In this document: piece after piece, positions 18,101-25,919 of the stretch
Numbering within the stretch: the stretch's first letter is position 1
Layout: the number at the start of each line of letters is the position of its first letter
Source of the DNA: Nocardia anocheti
Lineage (GTDB): Bacteria > Actinomycetota > Actinomycetes > Mycobacteriales > Mycobacteriaceae
Reading direction: 5' to 3'
Length of the DNA stretch: 64,000 nt
NCBI RefSeq assembly: GCF_029675105.1
Contig: NZ_JAQQFV010000006.1
Location: 62,001 to 126,000, forward strand
Translations under genes and position numbers: made by a program
The notes under the pieces: generated by a model
The model's input: only the letters and a program-made list of their open reading frames with translations
Databases searched by the model: none
Told to the model about the DNA's origin: nothing

Positions 18101-18702
18101 AGGCCGCGTACTCGCAGTACGACGACCCGCAGCAGGCCTACGGCGACCATGCCTACCGCGAACCGGGCTATGACCCCGGCTACGGTCCGGACCCGCACTG
18201 GCAGGGTGACGAGCGCGCCCCCCGGCGTTCGCTGCTGCTGCCGGTGCTGGTCGGTGTGTTCGCGGTGATCGTGCTGGCCATCGGTGGCGCGATCGGCTGG
18301 CGGCTGATGGCGGCGGGCGACACCGCCGACACCTCCGCCACCGCACCGACCTCACAGGCCCCCGGCGGCTCCGGCAATCCCGCGGCGACCACCCCGCGCG
18401 CCACCTCGGCGGCCCCGACCACCTCGGCGGGCCCGGTGACGCTGCCCGCGGGCGCGCAGCCGTGCGAGTCCGGTGCCGCAAGCGGTGCCTTCGGGAAGGC
18501 GGCGGTGGGCAACTCCGTCACCAGTTGCCCCTTCGCCGAGGCGGTCCGGCAGGCCTACGCGGCGGGCGGTACCGGCGCGGGGGCCAGGTCGGTGGTGGCG
18601 GCCAGTCCGGTCACCGGGCGCACCTACACGATGACCTGCGCGCCCGAGGGCAAGCTGGTCACCTGCACCGGCGGCGAGAACGCGGTCGTGTACGTCTACT
18701 GA
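15172..18702 (+). CDS. Large transmembrane Ser/Thr protein kinase with repeat-rich linker
   Basis: A 1176-aa Hanks-type kinase. The kinase domain (about 13-275) has GKGGMGEVYEAYD, ALKLL, HRDVKPANIL near 136 and DFGIAH near 156. A roughly 740-residue Gly/Pro/Ser-rich linker contains three repeat families: GARGQG units (about 293-345), TQRYSGEHPLPG units (about 663-750) and DDPQRxAAT units (about 831-945). A single membrane helix lies near 1017-1045. The outer domain has four Cys, beginning AQPCESGAA; I have seen this type at the end of actinobacterial kinases, but its ligand is unknown. Start: GTG at 15172 with GGGAGG 9 nt upstream. It sits 43 nt after the two-component operon and may be co-transcribed with it. 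Confidence 0.94.
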   Translation: MGAPGSRAGSRFGPYELRSMLGKGGMGEVYEAYDTGKDRVVALKLLAEELAQDPAYQVRFRRESQAAAKLAEPHVIPIHDWGVIDGVLFIDMRLVPGTDLRTVLHRGGPLSPDRAVAVVEQIAAALDAAHAGGLVHRDVKPANILVTPADFAYLADFGIAHTEGDSAVTQVGMAMGSYIYMAPERFDVGPISHRADIYSLACVLHECLTGGSPFPAASMSVLIRAHLSEAPPRPSTLIPGLPAGLDDVIARGMAKDPADRFASAGDLAVAARDVLNSAVQHARPGAFAPGREAGGGAQSVEVPFGARGQGAGAGGAQSGGVPFGARGQGTGAGGGQSGGVPVGGARSGPVGFGAGPADTGAGTFGAAAAARRGGSTGGNQMPGVTDAGARDARAQRGEGATSGGSTGPARAGSGESTGTGRPGSGTSTGPARRPGQDAEDEAAESAPTPTGEFRVVGAVTATGGIETSRSQSSATGAQPTLIIRPPEARAGGSDTTGFRRVPAEGSGEVSISAVIQPTGPAEIRAADTHFTPLPPADGTPAPEAPEPPPAYTPDQGLPRMRPFPDAHLFDGASPGEPPAPGAPPFPPPNQVGPHQNPPHTAGRPAAPTERYVGEPFQPGTPGSPAEPRLPGPRGDRPPAGPPSPGAPGAPYPGGPSATGAPPTQRYSGEHPLPGVPGAPPERFPGGPSADGESPERFAGGPSVSGAPATQRYSGEHPLPGPGASPERFPGDPSAPGAAATQRYSGEHPLPGPAGPARPFGGPAPDSQLGAPTEYFDRASFGPDPTGAPRGFGDGGETPFDQAGEDRPPRFGGPGDADPDRRFGAPPSAAPSDDPQRYAATQHFGGAPDAFSPRTEQYDPAGDDPQRHAATRHFGGAADAFSSRTGENDPAGDDPQRHAATQHYGGGFTPPTEQYDPAGLDAQRSAPTRHYPGEFDDADPQRSQPTHQYRGGAAPFPAHQAPPEYDDAARAAGPYAGEAAYSQYDDPQQAYGDHAYREPGYDPGYGPDPHWQGDERAPRRSLLLPVLVGVFAVIVLAIGGAIGWRLMAAGDTADTSATAPTSQAPGGSGNPAATTPRATSAAPTTSAGPVTLPAGAQPCESGAASGAFGKAAVGNSVTSCPFAEAVRQAYAAGGTGAGARSVVAASPVTGRTYTMTCAPEGKLVTCTGGENAVVYVY

Positions 18703-18722
18703 CCCCGCTGCGACCGGGGTCA
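18700..18722 (+). terminator. Weak hairpin at the end of the large kinase gene
   Basis: TGACCCCG (18700-18707, including the stop codon) pairs with CGGGGTCA (18715-18722); loop 7 nt. Only a TTT follows, so the terminator call is modest. Confidence 0.4.
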
Positions 18723-18811
18723 CAGCGGTTTGACGTGCGATGCAAGGGTCATAGACGATGGTTTCTCGGTCCGGGGCAACCGCCCCGTGACCGAGCTTTC
18801 GGAGGAACCCC

Positions 18812-20044
18812 TTGCGCACCCTGTCGGCTCCGGCGCGCCCTCGGCTCCGCCACGCTGTCACCGACATCGATCATCTGCCCGCCGTCCGGGTCTTCGTCGG
18901 GCTGGCCATTCCCGGCCTGCTGCTGATCGCGTTCGGCCGGACCGATCTGCTGATCTACGCGGTGTTCGGTTCCTTCACCGGCATGTACGGGTTCGCCGAA
19001 TCGCCGCGTCAGCGGCTGCTGCACCAGAGCGAGGCCGCGGTCATGCTCACCGTGGCCGTCGGCGCGGGCATCGCGCTGGCCCGTCTGCACGCCTCGCCCG
19101 TCGCGCTGGTCGCCGCGGTCACCGTGTTCGCGGCGGTCACCTCACCGATCACCGACCGGCTCGGCCTGCGCCCGGAAGGCCCCTTCTTCGGCATTTTCGC
19201 CTTCGGCGCCATCGCGATGGTGGCGGGTACCCAGCCCGATCCGGGACTCGCGCTGCTGATCTGCGCGGCCACCGCGCTGCTGTGTGTGGTCGTGGGCTAT
19301 CTGGAATCGGCGAGCCGGGCGCGCCGGGCGGGCGGTGCGGTGATCTACGCGGCGATCGCCCCGCACCGGACCGGTCGGATCGCCCATCTGCAAGCCGCCC
19401 GCTACGCGCTGGCGATCGCGATCGCGGGCGGCATCGGGCTGATGCTCGGGGTCGGCCACGCCAACTGGGTGATGGCGGGCGCGGCCGTCCCGCTGGCCGC
19501 CGCGCGCGCCCGCGACCGCGTCCATCGCGGGGTGCATCGCGTGGGCGGCACCGTCATCGGGCTGGTGGTGACGGCCCCGCTGCTGCTGTCCGGGCTGAGT
19601 CCGGCGGTGCTCGGCCTGGCGATCATCGCGCTGCTGTATCCGACCGAGCTGTTCATGGCCCGCCACTACGCGCTCGCGCTGGGCTTCTTCACCCCGCTCA
19701 TCATGGCCATGACCGAACTGGCCAGCCACGCCGATCCGCTGACCCTGCTCGTCGACCGCGGGGTCGACACGCTGCTCGGCGCCGCGGTCGGTGTCGCCGT
19801 CGCCGTACTGCTGCGCGACTCCGTTGTGCCCGGCTTCCGGACGCGAACATGCGAACCGATGCATACTGGCGACATGGCTGATGACGACCAGTGGTACTAC
19901 TGCCTCAAGCATCACACGGCCGAACACGGCAAGACCTGCTGGTTCGGCGACCGACTCGGTCCCTACCCGGACAAGGCCACCGCCGAGCGGGCACTCGAGA
20001 TCGTGCGGGCGCGCAACAAGGCCGCCGACGAAGAAGACGACTGA
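18812..20044 (+). CDS. FUSC-family membrane protein, reading frame fused to a small conserved protein
   Basis: Residues 1-350 form a FUSC-type (aromatic acid exporter-like) membrane protein with about ten hydrophobic segments in two blocks. Start: TTG at 18812 with GGAGGA 6 nt upstream; no better start is present. There is no stop codon where such proteins normally end (after LLRDSVVPGF). The frame runs on through the start of the next gene and adds its complete 56 residues, giving 410 aa. Either the two are a true fusion, or the stop was lost and the tail is an extra. The inner gene keeps its own promoter (19862-19867). Substrate unknown. Confidence 0.8.
   Translation: MRTLSAPARPRLRHAVTDIDHLPAVRVFVGLAIPGLLLIAFGRTDLLIYAVFGSFTGMYGFAESPRQRLLHQSEAAVMLTVAVGAGIALARLHASPVALVAAVTVFAAVTSPITDRLGLRPEGPFFGIFAFGAIAMVAGTQPDPGLALLICAATALLCVVVGYLESASRARRAGGAVIYAAIAPHRTGRIAHLQAARYALAIAIAGGIGLMLGVGHANWVMAGAAVPLAAARARDRVHRGVHRVGGTVIGLVVTAPLLLSGLSPAVLGLAIIALLYPTELFMARHYALALGFFTPLIMAMTELASHADPLTLLVDRGVDTLLGAAVGVAVAVLLRDSVVPGFRTRTCEPMHTGDMADDDQWYYCLKHHTAEHGKTCWFGDRLGPYPDKATAERALEIVRARNKAADEEDD
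19874..20044 (+). CDS. Small conserved actinobacterial protein (SPOR-like), 56 aa
   Basis: The short hydrophilic protein MADDDQWYYCLKHHTAEHGK..., with an ending rich in Arg and Glu/Asp, looks like a widespread actinobacterial small protein with a conserved WYYCLKH motif, a Cys further on and a DRLGPY motif. I recall it as SPOR-like; no function is established to my knowledge. It lies in frame inside the end of the longer FUSC reading frame. CATACT (19862-19867) ends 6 nt before its ATG, so it is probably transcribed separately as a leaderless mRNA. fdhD follows 19 nt downstream. Confidence 0.7.
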   Translation: MADDDQWYYCLKHHTAEHGKTCWFGDRLGPYPDKATAERALEIVRARNKAADEEDD

Positions 20045-20063
20045 GCGGGCCCGGCTCGCCCCG

Positions 20064-20873
20064 ATGAGCAGAGTCACCACCCGGCGCAAGACCACCCGCC
20101 TGTCCCCGAGCGGGCGGATCGAACGACCCGACACGCTGGCGGTCGAGGAACCGCTCGAGATCCGGGTCGACGGCCGCGCGCTCACGGTCACCATGCGCAC
20201 CCCGGGCGACGACATCGACCTGGTGCACGGATTCCTCTTCGGCGAGGGCATCATCGGCGCGGCCCCCGACCTCGTCACCGCCCGCTACTGCGCGGGCACC
20301 GACGACGAGGGCCGCAACACCTACAACGTGCTCGACCTGCGCCTGCGCGTCCCGGTGCCGATCCACACCCGCAATTTCCTCACCACCGGCGCGTGCGGAC
20401 TCTGCGGCAAGTCCGCGCTCGACGAGGTCCGCACGCACACCCGGTTCCCGATCCCGCCCGACTCCGCCGCGGTCGACACCACGGTGCTGGCCGGGTTGCC
20501 GGGGCAGTTACGGGCCGGGCAGAAGCTCTTCGACGCCACCGGTGGCCTGCACGCGGCGGGCCTGTTCACCACCGACGGCACCCTGCTCGCGCTGCGCGAG
20601 GACATCGGGAGGCACAACGCCGTCGACAAGGTGATCGGCTGGGCGGTGCGCGAGAACCGGGTGCCCGCCCACGATCTGATGCTCGTGGTGAGCAGCCGCG
20701 CCTCCTTCGAACTCGCGCAGAAGGCGGTGATGGCCGGGATCCCGATCCTGGCCGCGGTCTCGGCACCGAGCTCGCTGGCGGTGGATCTGGCCGCCGACGC
20801 CGGGCTCACCCTGGTGGGTTTCCTGCGCGGCGAGACGATGAACATCTACACCGGTGAACACCGCCTGACCTGA
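20064..20873 (+). CDS. fdhD: Formate dehydrogenase accessory sulfurtransferase FdhD
   Basis: FdhD moves sulfur from a cysteine desulfurase to the molybdenum cofactor of formate dehydrogenase. The 269-aa protein has the family's Cys loop (GACGLCG near residues 110-116) and the conserved segments GRHNAVDK and SRASFELAQKA. Start: ATG at 20064, chosen because the family begins just before RIERPDTLAVEEPL; an in-frame extension upstream would lie over the FUSC gene. No formate dehydrogenase gene is in the window, so its client lies elsewhere. Confidence 0.95.
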   Translation: MSRVTTRRKTTRLSPSGRIERPDTLAVEEPLEIRVDGRALTVTMRTPGDDIDLVHGFLFGEGIIGAAPDLVTARYCAGTDDEGRNTYNVLDLRLRVPVPIHTRNFLTTGACGLCGKSALDEVRTHTRFPIPPDSAAVDTTVLAGLPGQLRAGQKLFDATGGLHAAGLFTTDGTLLALREDIGRHNAVDKVIGWAVRENRVPAHDLMLVVSSRASFELAQKAVMAGIPILAAVSAPSSLAVDLAADAGLTLVGFLRGETMNIYTGEHRLT

Positions 20874-20971
20874 GGTTTTCACGGTAGCAGTGGGCGATCG
20901 GCCATACTGCCCAGTACGGTGTCGCCGACGGCCACCCAGCACCGAAAGCCCGGGGGAGTTCACAAAAGAAG

Positions 20972-21874
20972 ATGCTTCACAACATGACGACACATCGACG
21001 ACGCCGGGTCCGATCGGCGCTGTGCGCGGTGCTCGGTAGCGTCGCCCTGCTCGCCGCCGCCTGTGGCACCGAACCGGCGGCCCCCGCCCCGGCGACCACC
21101 ACCACGACGACGGCCCCGATCGTGGACCCCGGCCCGGGCTCCGGCAGTTTCTCGATCGCCCTGCCCGGCAGTCTGGCCGCCGACTTCGCCACCCTGCAAC
21201 AGAGTTTCCGCGGCAGCGCGGGACTGGCCGTCATGCCGGTCGGTGGCGAGAAGATGGTCACCTTCGGTACCTGGACCACCGGACCGGCCTGGTCGACGAT
21301 CAAGGTGCCGCTGGCCATCGCGGCGCTGCGCGAGAGCTCCGCCGCCCTCACCTCGGCGACCGCGGCCATCACCGCCTCCGACAACGCCGCCGCCGAGACG
21401 CTCTGGCAGCAGCTGGGCGGCGGGTCGGCGGCGGCCACCGCGATCGAGGGGGTGCTGCGCGAGGGCGGCGACGCGAACACCACCGTGCCCACCACGCGCA
21501 CCCGGTCCGATGCCTCGATCTTCGGCCAGGCCGAGTGGTCGCTGGCCGACCAGGCGCGCTTCGCCGCGCACCTGACCTGCGTGCCGCAGAGCGAACGGGT
21601 GGTCGGGCTCATGCAGCAGATCATCCCGAGTCATCGTTGGGGGCTGGGTGCCTTCGGCAGCGCCGAGTTCAAAGGTGGTTGGGGTCCCGACACCTCGGGC
21701 AAGTACCTGGTCCGCCAGTTCGGCATGATCGACGCGCCCTCGGGCCGCATCGCCGTCGCCTTCGCCGCGCAACCGGATTCGGGTGCCTTCAACGAGGGGA
21801 TGACCATGCTCGACAAGATGGCCACCCTGCTCTCGGGTCACCTCGGGGAACTGGCCGGAGGCCGCTGCCCCTGA
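20972..21874 (+). CDS. LppW-like lipoprotein, second paralogue
   Basis: A 300-aa predicted lipoprotein: basic N-terminus, hydrophobic stretch, Cys after LLAAA, Thr/Pro-rich linker, then the same beta-lactamase-like domain as the protein at 5685-6584. It has STIK (SxxK), SDN and KGG motifs and the same pair of late cysteines (LTCVP; GGRCP). The shared runs WSTIKVPLAIAALR and FKGGWGPD show common descent. Start ATG 20972 (or 20984). A CATACT -10 at 20903-20908 implies a leader of about 55 nt. It is probably anchored on the outside of the membrane; enzyme activity is unproven. Confidence 0.85.
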   Translation: MLHNMTTHRRRRVRSALCAVLGSVALLAAACGTEPAAPAPATTTTTTAPIVDPGPGSGSFSIALPGSLAADFATLQQSFRGSAGLAVMPVGGEKMVTFGTWTTGPAWSTIKVPLAIAALRESSAALTSATAAITASDNAAAETLWQQLGGGSAAATAIEGVLREGGDANTTVPTTRTRSDASIFGQAEWSLADQARFAAHLTCVPQSERVVGLMQQIIPSHRWGLGAFGSAEFKGGWGPDTSGKYLVRQFGMIDAPSGRIAVAFAAQPDSGAFNEGMTMLDKMATLLSGHLGELAGGRCP

Positions 21875-21902
21875 TCGGCTCCGGTGCGGCAAGATGAACG
21901 CC

Positions 21903-22937
21903 ATGCGCATCGGAGTCTTGACCGGAGGCGGAGACTGTCCAGGGCTGAACGCGGTGATCCGGGCGGTCGTCCGTACCGCGAACGGCCGCTACGGCGACGC
22001 GATCGTCGGCTTCGAGGACGGCTGGCGCGGCCTACTCGAGGATCGCAAGATCCGCATCCACAACGACGACCGCACCGACCGACTGCTGGCCAAGGGCGGC
22101 ACCATGCTCGGCACCGCGCGCACCAATCCCGAGGTGCTGCGCGAGGGCCTGGGCCGCATCGAGCAGACCCTCGACGACAACGGCATCGACGCGCTCATCC
22201 CGATCGGCGGCGAGGGCACGCTCACCGCGGCCAGCTGGCTCGCCGACGAGGGTGTCCCGGTGGTCGGCGTGCCCAAGACCATCGACAACGACATCGACTG
22301 CACCGACGTCACCTTCGGCCACGACACCGCCCTGTCCATCGCCACCGAGGCCATCGACCGGCTGCACACCACCGCCGAATCCCACCAGCGCGTGATGCTG
22401 GTGGAGGTGATGGGCAGGCACGCGGGCTGGATCGCGCTGAACTCCGGTATCGCCGCGGGCGCGCACCTCACGCTGGTGCCCGAGGAACCCTTCGACGTGG
22501 CGCAGGTGTGCGCGATGATCAAGTCGCGGTTCCAGCGCGGCGACAAGCACTTCATCTGCGTGGTCGCCGAGGGCGCGCACCCGGCCCCGGATTCCGGATT
22601 CGCCTTGCGCGAGGGCGGGATCGATGAATTCGGGCACGAGCGCTTCACCGGGGTCGCCCAGCAGCTCGGCGCCGAGATCGAGCGACGCATCGGCAAGGAG
22701 GTGCGGACCACGGTGCTCGGCCACGTGCAGCGCGGCGGCAGCCCCACCCCCTACGACCGCATCCTGGCCACCCGCTTCGGCGTGCACGCCGCCGAGGCGG
22801 TGCACGCCGGGCACTTCGGGATGATGGTCGCGCTGCACGGCACCACCATCGGCCTGGTCCCGCTGGCCGAGGCGACCAAGCAGCTCAAACGGGTTCCGGC
22901 CGAGCGGATGCGGGAAGCGCAGGCGTTCTTCGGCTAG
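21903..22937 (+). CDS. pfkA: 6-phosphofructokinase
   Basis: Phosphorylates fructose 6-phosphate, the committed step of glycolysis. The 344-aa protein has the family start MRIGVLTGGGDCPGLN and the catalytic TIDNDI. In IGGEGT it has Gly at the position (E. coli 104) where pyrophosphate-using enzymes carry Asp, so ATP is the likely donor. In VPKTIDND it carries Lys at position 124, a feature of the group III / pyrophosphate-type lineage. Start: ATG 21903 rather than 21894, because it matches the family start and CAAGAT (21890-21895) ends 7 nt before it. It sits between gatA and gatB, as in mycobacteria. Confidence 0.97.
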   Translation: MRIGVLTGGGDCPGLNAVIRAVVRTANGRYGDAIVGFEDGWRGLLEDRKIRIHNDDRTDRLLAKGGTMLGTARTNPEVLREGLGRIEQTLDDNGIDALIPIGGEGTLTAASWLADEGVPVVGVPKTIDNDIDCTDVTFGHDTALSIATEAIDRLHTTAESHQRVMLVEVMGRHAGWIALNSGIAAGAHLTLVPEEPFDVAQVCAMIKSRFQRGDKHFICVVAEGAHPAPDSGFALREGGIDEFGHERFTGVAQQLGAEIERRIGKEVRTTVLGHVQRGGSPTPYDRILATRFGVHAAEAVHAGHFGMMVALHGTTIGLVPLAEATKQLKRVPAERMREAQAFFG

Positions 22938-22946
22938 CGTGGCTGT

Positions 22947-24326
22947 ATGCGCTCCGCTCGGGTGATCGTGTCGGTTCTGTCCGTTGTCGTCGCTCTGGTG
23001 GCCGGGTGCTCCGGCTCCGGCGACGACGCCCCCGCCAGTTCGGTGCAGGGCAGCTGGCACGGTGACATCGAGGTCCCCGACCAGCCCATCCCGATCGGGG
23101 TGACCTTCGCCGAGGACGGTTCGGCCACCATCGACATCCCGGTCCAGGGCGTGCGCGACGCCGCGCTCAAAGACGTGCGCACCGAACCGGATCGGGTCGA
23201 GTTCACCATTCCGGACGTGCCCGGCGACCCCGGCTTCCGGGGCAAGCTCGACGGCGACAAGCTCACCGGAAACTGGGTGCAGTCGGGGCAGACGCTGCCG
23301 CTGACCCTCGAGCGCGGCGAGATCGAGGGCCCGAAGCGTCCGCAGGAACCGCAGCCGCCGTTCCCGTATCGCAGCGAGGACGTCACCTACCGCAGTGGCG
23401 ATCTCACCATCGCGGGCACACTCACCGAACCCGACGGCGACGGCCCGTTCCCGGCCGTGCTGCTGATCACCGGCTCCGGCCCGCAGGACCGCGACGAGAA
23501 CCTGATGGGCCACCGCCCGTTCCTGCTGCTGGCCGACACCCTCACCCGCGCGGGCTACGCCGTGCTGCGCACCGACGATCGCGGTGTCGGCGGGACCGGC
23601 GGCGACCTGGATCAGGCCACCTACGAGGATCTCGCGAACGACGCGGTCGCCGGTCTGGCGTTCCTGCGCGCGCGGCCGGAGATCGACCCGAAGAAGGTCG
23701 GCCTGCTCGGGCACAGCGAGGGCGGCTACCTCGCCCCGCTCATCGCCCAGCGGCCCGGTGCCGACCCCGCTTTCGCCATTCTGATGGCCGGTCCGTCGGT
23801 GGTCGGCGCCGAGGTGCTGATCGAGCAGAACAAGGTGATCATGGCCAGCTCGGGCGCCTCCCAGGAGGACATCGACGCCCAGGTCGACTACCTCACCCGC
23901 TGGTCGACGCTGCTGCGCGCCGGGGACACCGCGGGCGCGGCCGCCTTCGCGCAGCAACACAACGACTCCCTGCCCGAGGCCGAACGCGCGCCGCAGCAGG
24001 CCGTCGACAGCTTCAACACCCCGTACATGGCCGCCTTCGTCACCTACGACCCCACGCCCGCGCTCGAGGCGCTGCGCGTGCCGGTGCTCGCCTTCTTCGG
24101 CGGCACCGACCAGCAGGTGCTGGTCGCCCAGAACGAAGCGCCGATGCGCGACAAGCTCGCCGGAGCCCCCGACGCGACCGTGCACACCTTCCCCGGTCTC
24201 AACCACCTCATGCAGCCCAGCGAGACCGGCAAACCCAGCGAGTACTCCACCATCGAGACGACCGTCGACCCGGCCGTGCTGAGCTACGTCACCGACTGGC
24301 TCACCCAGCGCGTCCCGCCCCGGTAG
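22947..24326 (+). CDS. Lipoprotein alpha/beta-hydrolase
   Basis: A 459-aa predicted lipoprotein: signal peptide with lipobox (VAGC at about residues 18-21), a beta-rich N-terminal domain (about 30-130), then an alpha/beta-hydrolase with the nucleophile elbow GHSEGG and a GSGPQDRDE oxyanion region. The two-part layout is that of secreted serine esterases/peptidases with an N-terminal lipocalin-like domain; the substrate is unknown. Start: ATG 22947. TAGCGT, which contains the pfkA stop codon, ends 6 nt before it, so a leaderless promoter overlaps the end of pfkA. Confidence 0.85.
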   Translation: MRSARVIVSVLSVVVALVAGCSGSGDDAPASSVQGSWHGDIEVPDQPIPIGVTFAEDGSATIDIPVQGVRDAALKDVRTEPDRVEFTIPDVPGDPGFRGKLDGDKLTGNWVQSGQTLPLTLERGEIEGPKRPQEPQPPFPYRSEDVTYRSGDLTIAGTLTEPDGDGPFPAVLLITGSGPQDRDENLMGHRPFLLLADTLTRAGYAVLRTDDRGVGGTGGDLDQATYEDLANDAVAGLAFLRARPEIDPKKVGLLGHSEGGYLAPLIAQRPGADPAFAILMAGPSVVGAEVLIEQNKVIMASSGASQEDIDAQVDYLTRWSTLLRAGDTAGAAAFAQQHNDSLPEAERAPQQAVDSFNTPYMAAFVTYDPTPALEALRVPVLAFFGGTDQQVLVAQNEAPMRDKLAGAPDATVHTFPGLNHLMQPSETGKPSEYSTIETTVDPAVLSYVTDWLTQRVPPR

Positions 24327-24347
24327 CGCTTCCTAAGATAGGTAGCC

Positions 24348-25853
24348 ATGAGCGCACCCACGGTCGAGTTGATGGACTACGCCGATGTCATCTCCCGGTA
24401 CGAGCCGGTGCTCGGCATGGAGGTCCACGTCGAGTTGTCCACGGCGACCAAGATGTTCTGCGGTTGCCCCACCGAGTTCGGCGCCGAACCCAACACCCAG
24501 GTGTGCCCGGTGTGCCTGGGCCTGCCCGGCTCGCTGCCGGTGGTCAACGAGCAGGCCGTCGAGTCGGCCATCCGGATCGGTCTGGCGCTGAACTGTTCGA
24601 TCACCCCGTGGGGCCGGTTCGCGCGCAAGAACTACTTCTACCCGGACCAGCCGAAGAACTACCAGATCAGCCAGTACGACGAGCCCATCGCCACCGAGGG
24701 CTACCTCGACGTGGTCCTCGACGACGGCTCCACCTTCCGGGTGGACATCGAGCGCGCGCACATGGAGGAGGACACCGGCAAGTCGCTGCACGTGGGCGGC
24801 GCGACCGGACGCATCCACGGCGCCAGCCACTCGCTGCTGGACTTCAACCGCGCCGGGGTGCCGCTGATCGAGATCGTCACCAAGCCGATCACCGGCGCCG
24901 GGGAGCGCGCGCCCGAGGTGGCCCGCGCGTACGTCACCGCGCTGCGTGAGGTGCTGCGCTCGCTCAACGTCTCGGACGTGAAGATGGAGCAGGGCTCGCT
25001 GCGCTGCGACGCCAATGTCTCGCTGATGCCGGTGGGCGCCGAGGAATTCGGTACCCGCACCGAGACCAAGAACGTGAACTCGCTCAAGAGCGTCGAGGTC
25101 GCGGTGCGCTACGAGATGCGCCGTCAGGCCGCCGTGCTCACCGCGGGCGGCGAGATCGTGCAGGAGACCCGGCATTTCAACGAGGCTGACGGCTCCACCT
25201 CCGCCGGTCGTCGCAAGGAGACCGCCGAGGACTACCGCTACTTCCCCGAGCCAGACCTCGAGCCCGTCGCCCCCGACGCCGCCTGGGTCGAGGAACTGCG
25301 CACCACCATCCCCGAGTACCCGTGGCTGGTGCGCGCGCGCATCCAGGGCGAATGGGGTCTGTCCGACGAGGTCATGCGCGACCTGGTCAACGCGGGCGCC
25401 CTGGACCTGATCATCGCCACCGTCGAGGCGGGCGCCCCGGCCAACGAGGCCCGCTCCTGGTGGGTCGCCTACCTGACCGAGAAGGCCAAGGAGCGCGAGA
25501 TCGCGCTGGCCGAGCTGCCGATCACGCCCGCGCAGGTCGCCGCGGTGATCGCGCTCGTCGAGGCCAAGACGGTGAACAACAAGGTCGCCAAGCAGGTCGT
25601 GGACTTCGTCCTCGCCGGGGAGGGCGAGCCCGCCGCGATCGTCGAGGCCAAGGGCCTGGGCATGGTCAGCGACGACTCCGCCCTGCGGGCCGAGGTGGAG
25701 AAGGCCCTCGCGGCCAACCCGGACATCGCCGAGAAGATCCGCTCCGGCAAGGTCCAGGCCGCGGGCAAGATCGTCGGCGACGTCATGAAGGCCACCCGTG
25801 GCCAGGCCGACGCCGCCCGCGTCCGCGACCTGGTCATCGCCGCCTGTAGCTAG
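24348..25853 (+). CDS. gatB: Asp-tRNA(Asn)/Glu-tRNA(Gln) amidotransferase subunit B
   Basis: GatB activates the tRNA-bound acid (as a phosphate ester) and receives ammonia from GatA. The 501-aa protein has GMEVHVEL, a four-Cys zinc site (CGCP ... CPVC), RKNYFYPDQPKNYQ and the C-terminal YqeY-like tail, all of normal length. Start: ATG 24348; TAAGAT (24334-24339) ends 8 nt before it. It partners the gatC/gatA operon 22 kb upstream and is followed by a long hairpin terminator. Confidence 0.98.
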   Translation: MSAPTVELMDYADVISRYEPVLGMEVHVELSTATKMFCGCPTEFGAEPNTQVCPVCLGLPGSLPVVNEQAVESAIRIGLALNCSITPWGRFARKNYFYPDQPKNYQISQYDEPIATEGYLDVVLDDGSTFRVDIERAHMEEDTGKSLHVGGATGRIHGASHSLLDFNRAGVPLIEIVTKPITGAGERAPEVARAYVTALREVLRSLNVSDVKMEQGSLRCDANVSLMPVGAEEFGTRTETKNVNSLKSVEVAVRYEMRRQAAVLTAGGEIVQETRHFNEADGSTSAGRRKETAEDYRYFPEPDLEPVAPDAAWVEELRTTIPEYPWLVRARIQGEWGLSDEVMRDLVNAGALDLIIATVEAGAPANEARSWWVAYLTEKAKEREIALAELPITPAQVAAVIALVEAKTVNNKVAKQVVDFVLAGEGEPAAIVEAKGLGMVSDDSALRAEVEKALAANPDIAEKIRSGKVQAAGKIVGDVMKATRGQADAARVRDLVIAACS

Positions 25854-25861
25854 CGGGCCAC

Positions 25862-25905
25862 CCGAAGAGCCCCGTCCCTCACCCGTGAGGAACGGGGCTC
25901 TTCGG
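25862..25905. terminator. Long bidirectional terminator between gatB and lppZ
   Basis: A 20-bp stem with a single mismatch (25862-25881 with 25886-25905) and a 4-nt loop lies between converging genes. One of the strongest hairpins in the window. Confidence 0.88.
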
Positions 25906-25919
25906 TGTCGCGGCGGCCG

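Noticed and set aside
15187..18198. A 1003-codon open frame on the minus strand opposite the large kinase gene
   Set aside because: Its product is an Arg/Gly/Ala-rich sequence with no domain; the opposite strand encodes a recognisable kinase with repeats. Long antisense frames are expected at this GC content.
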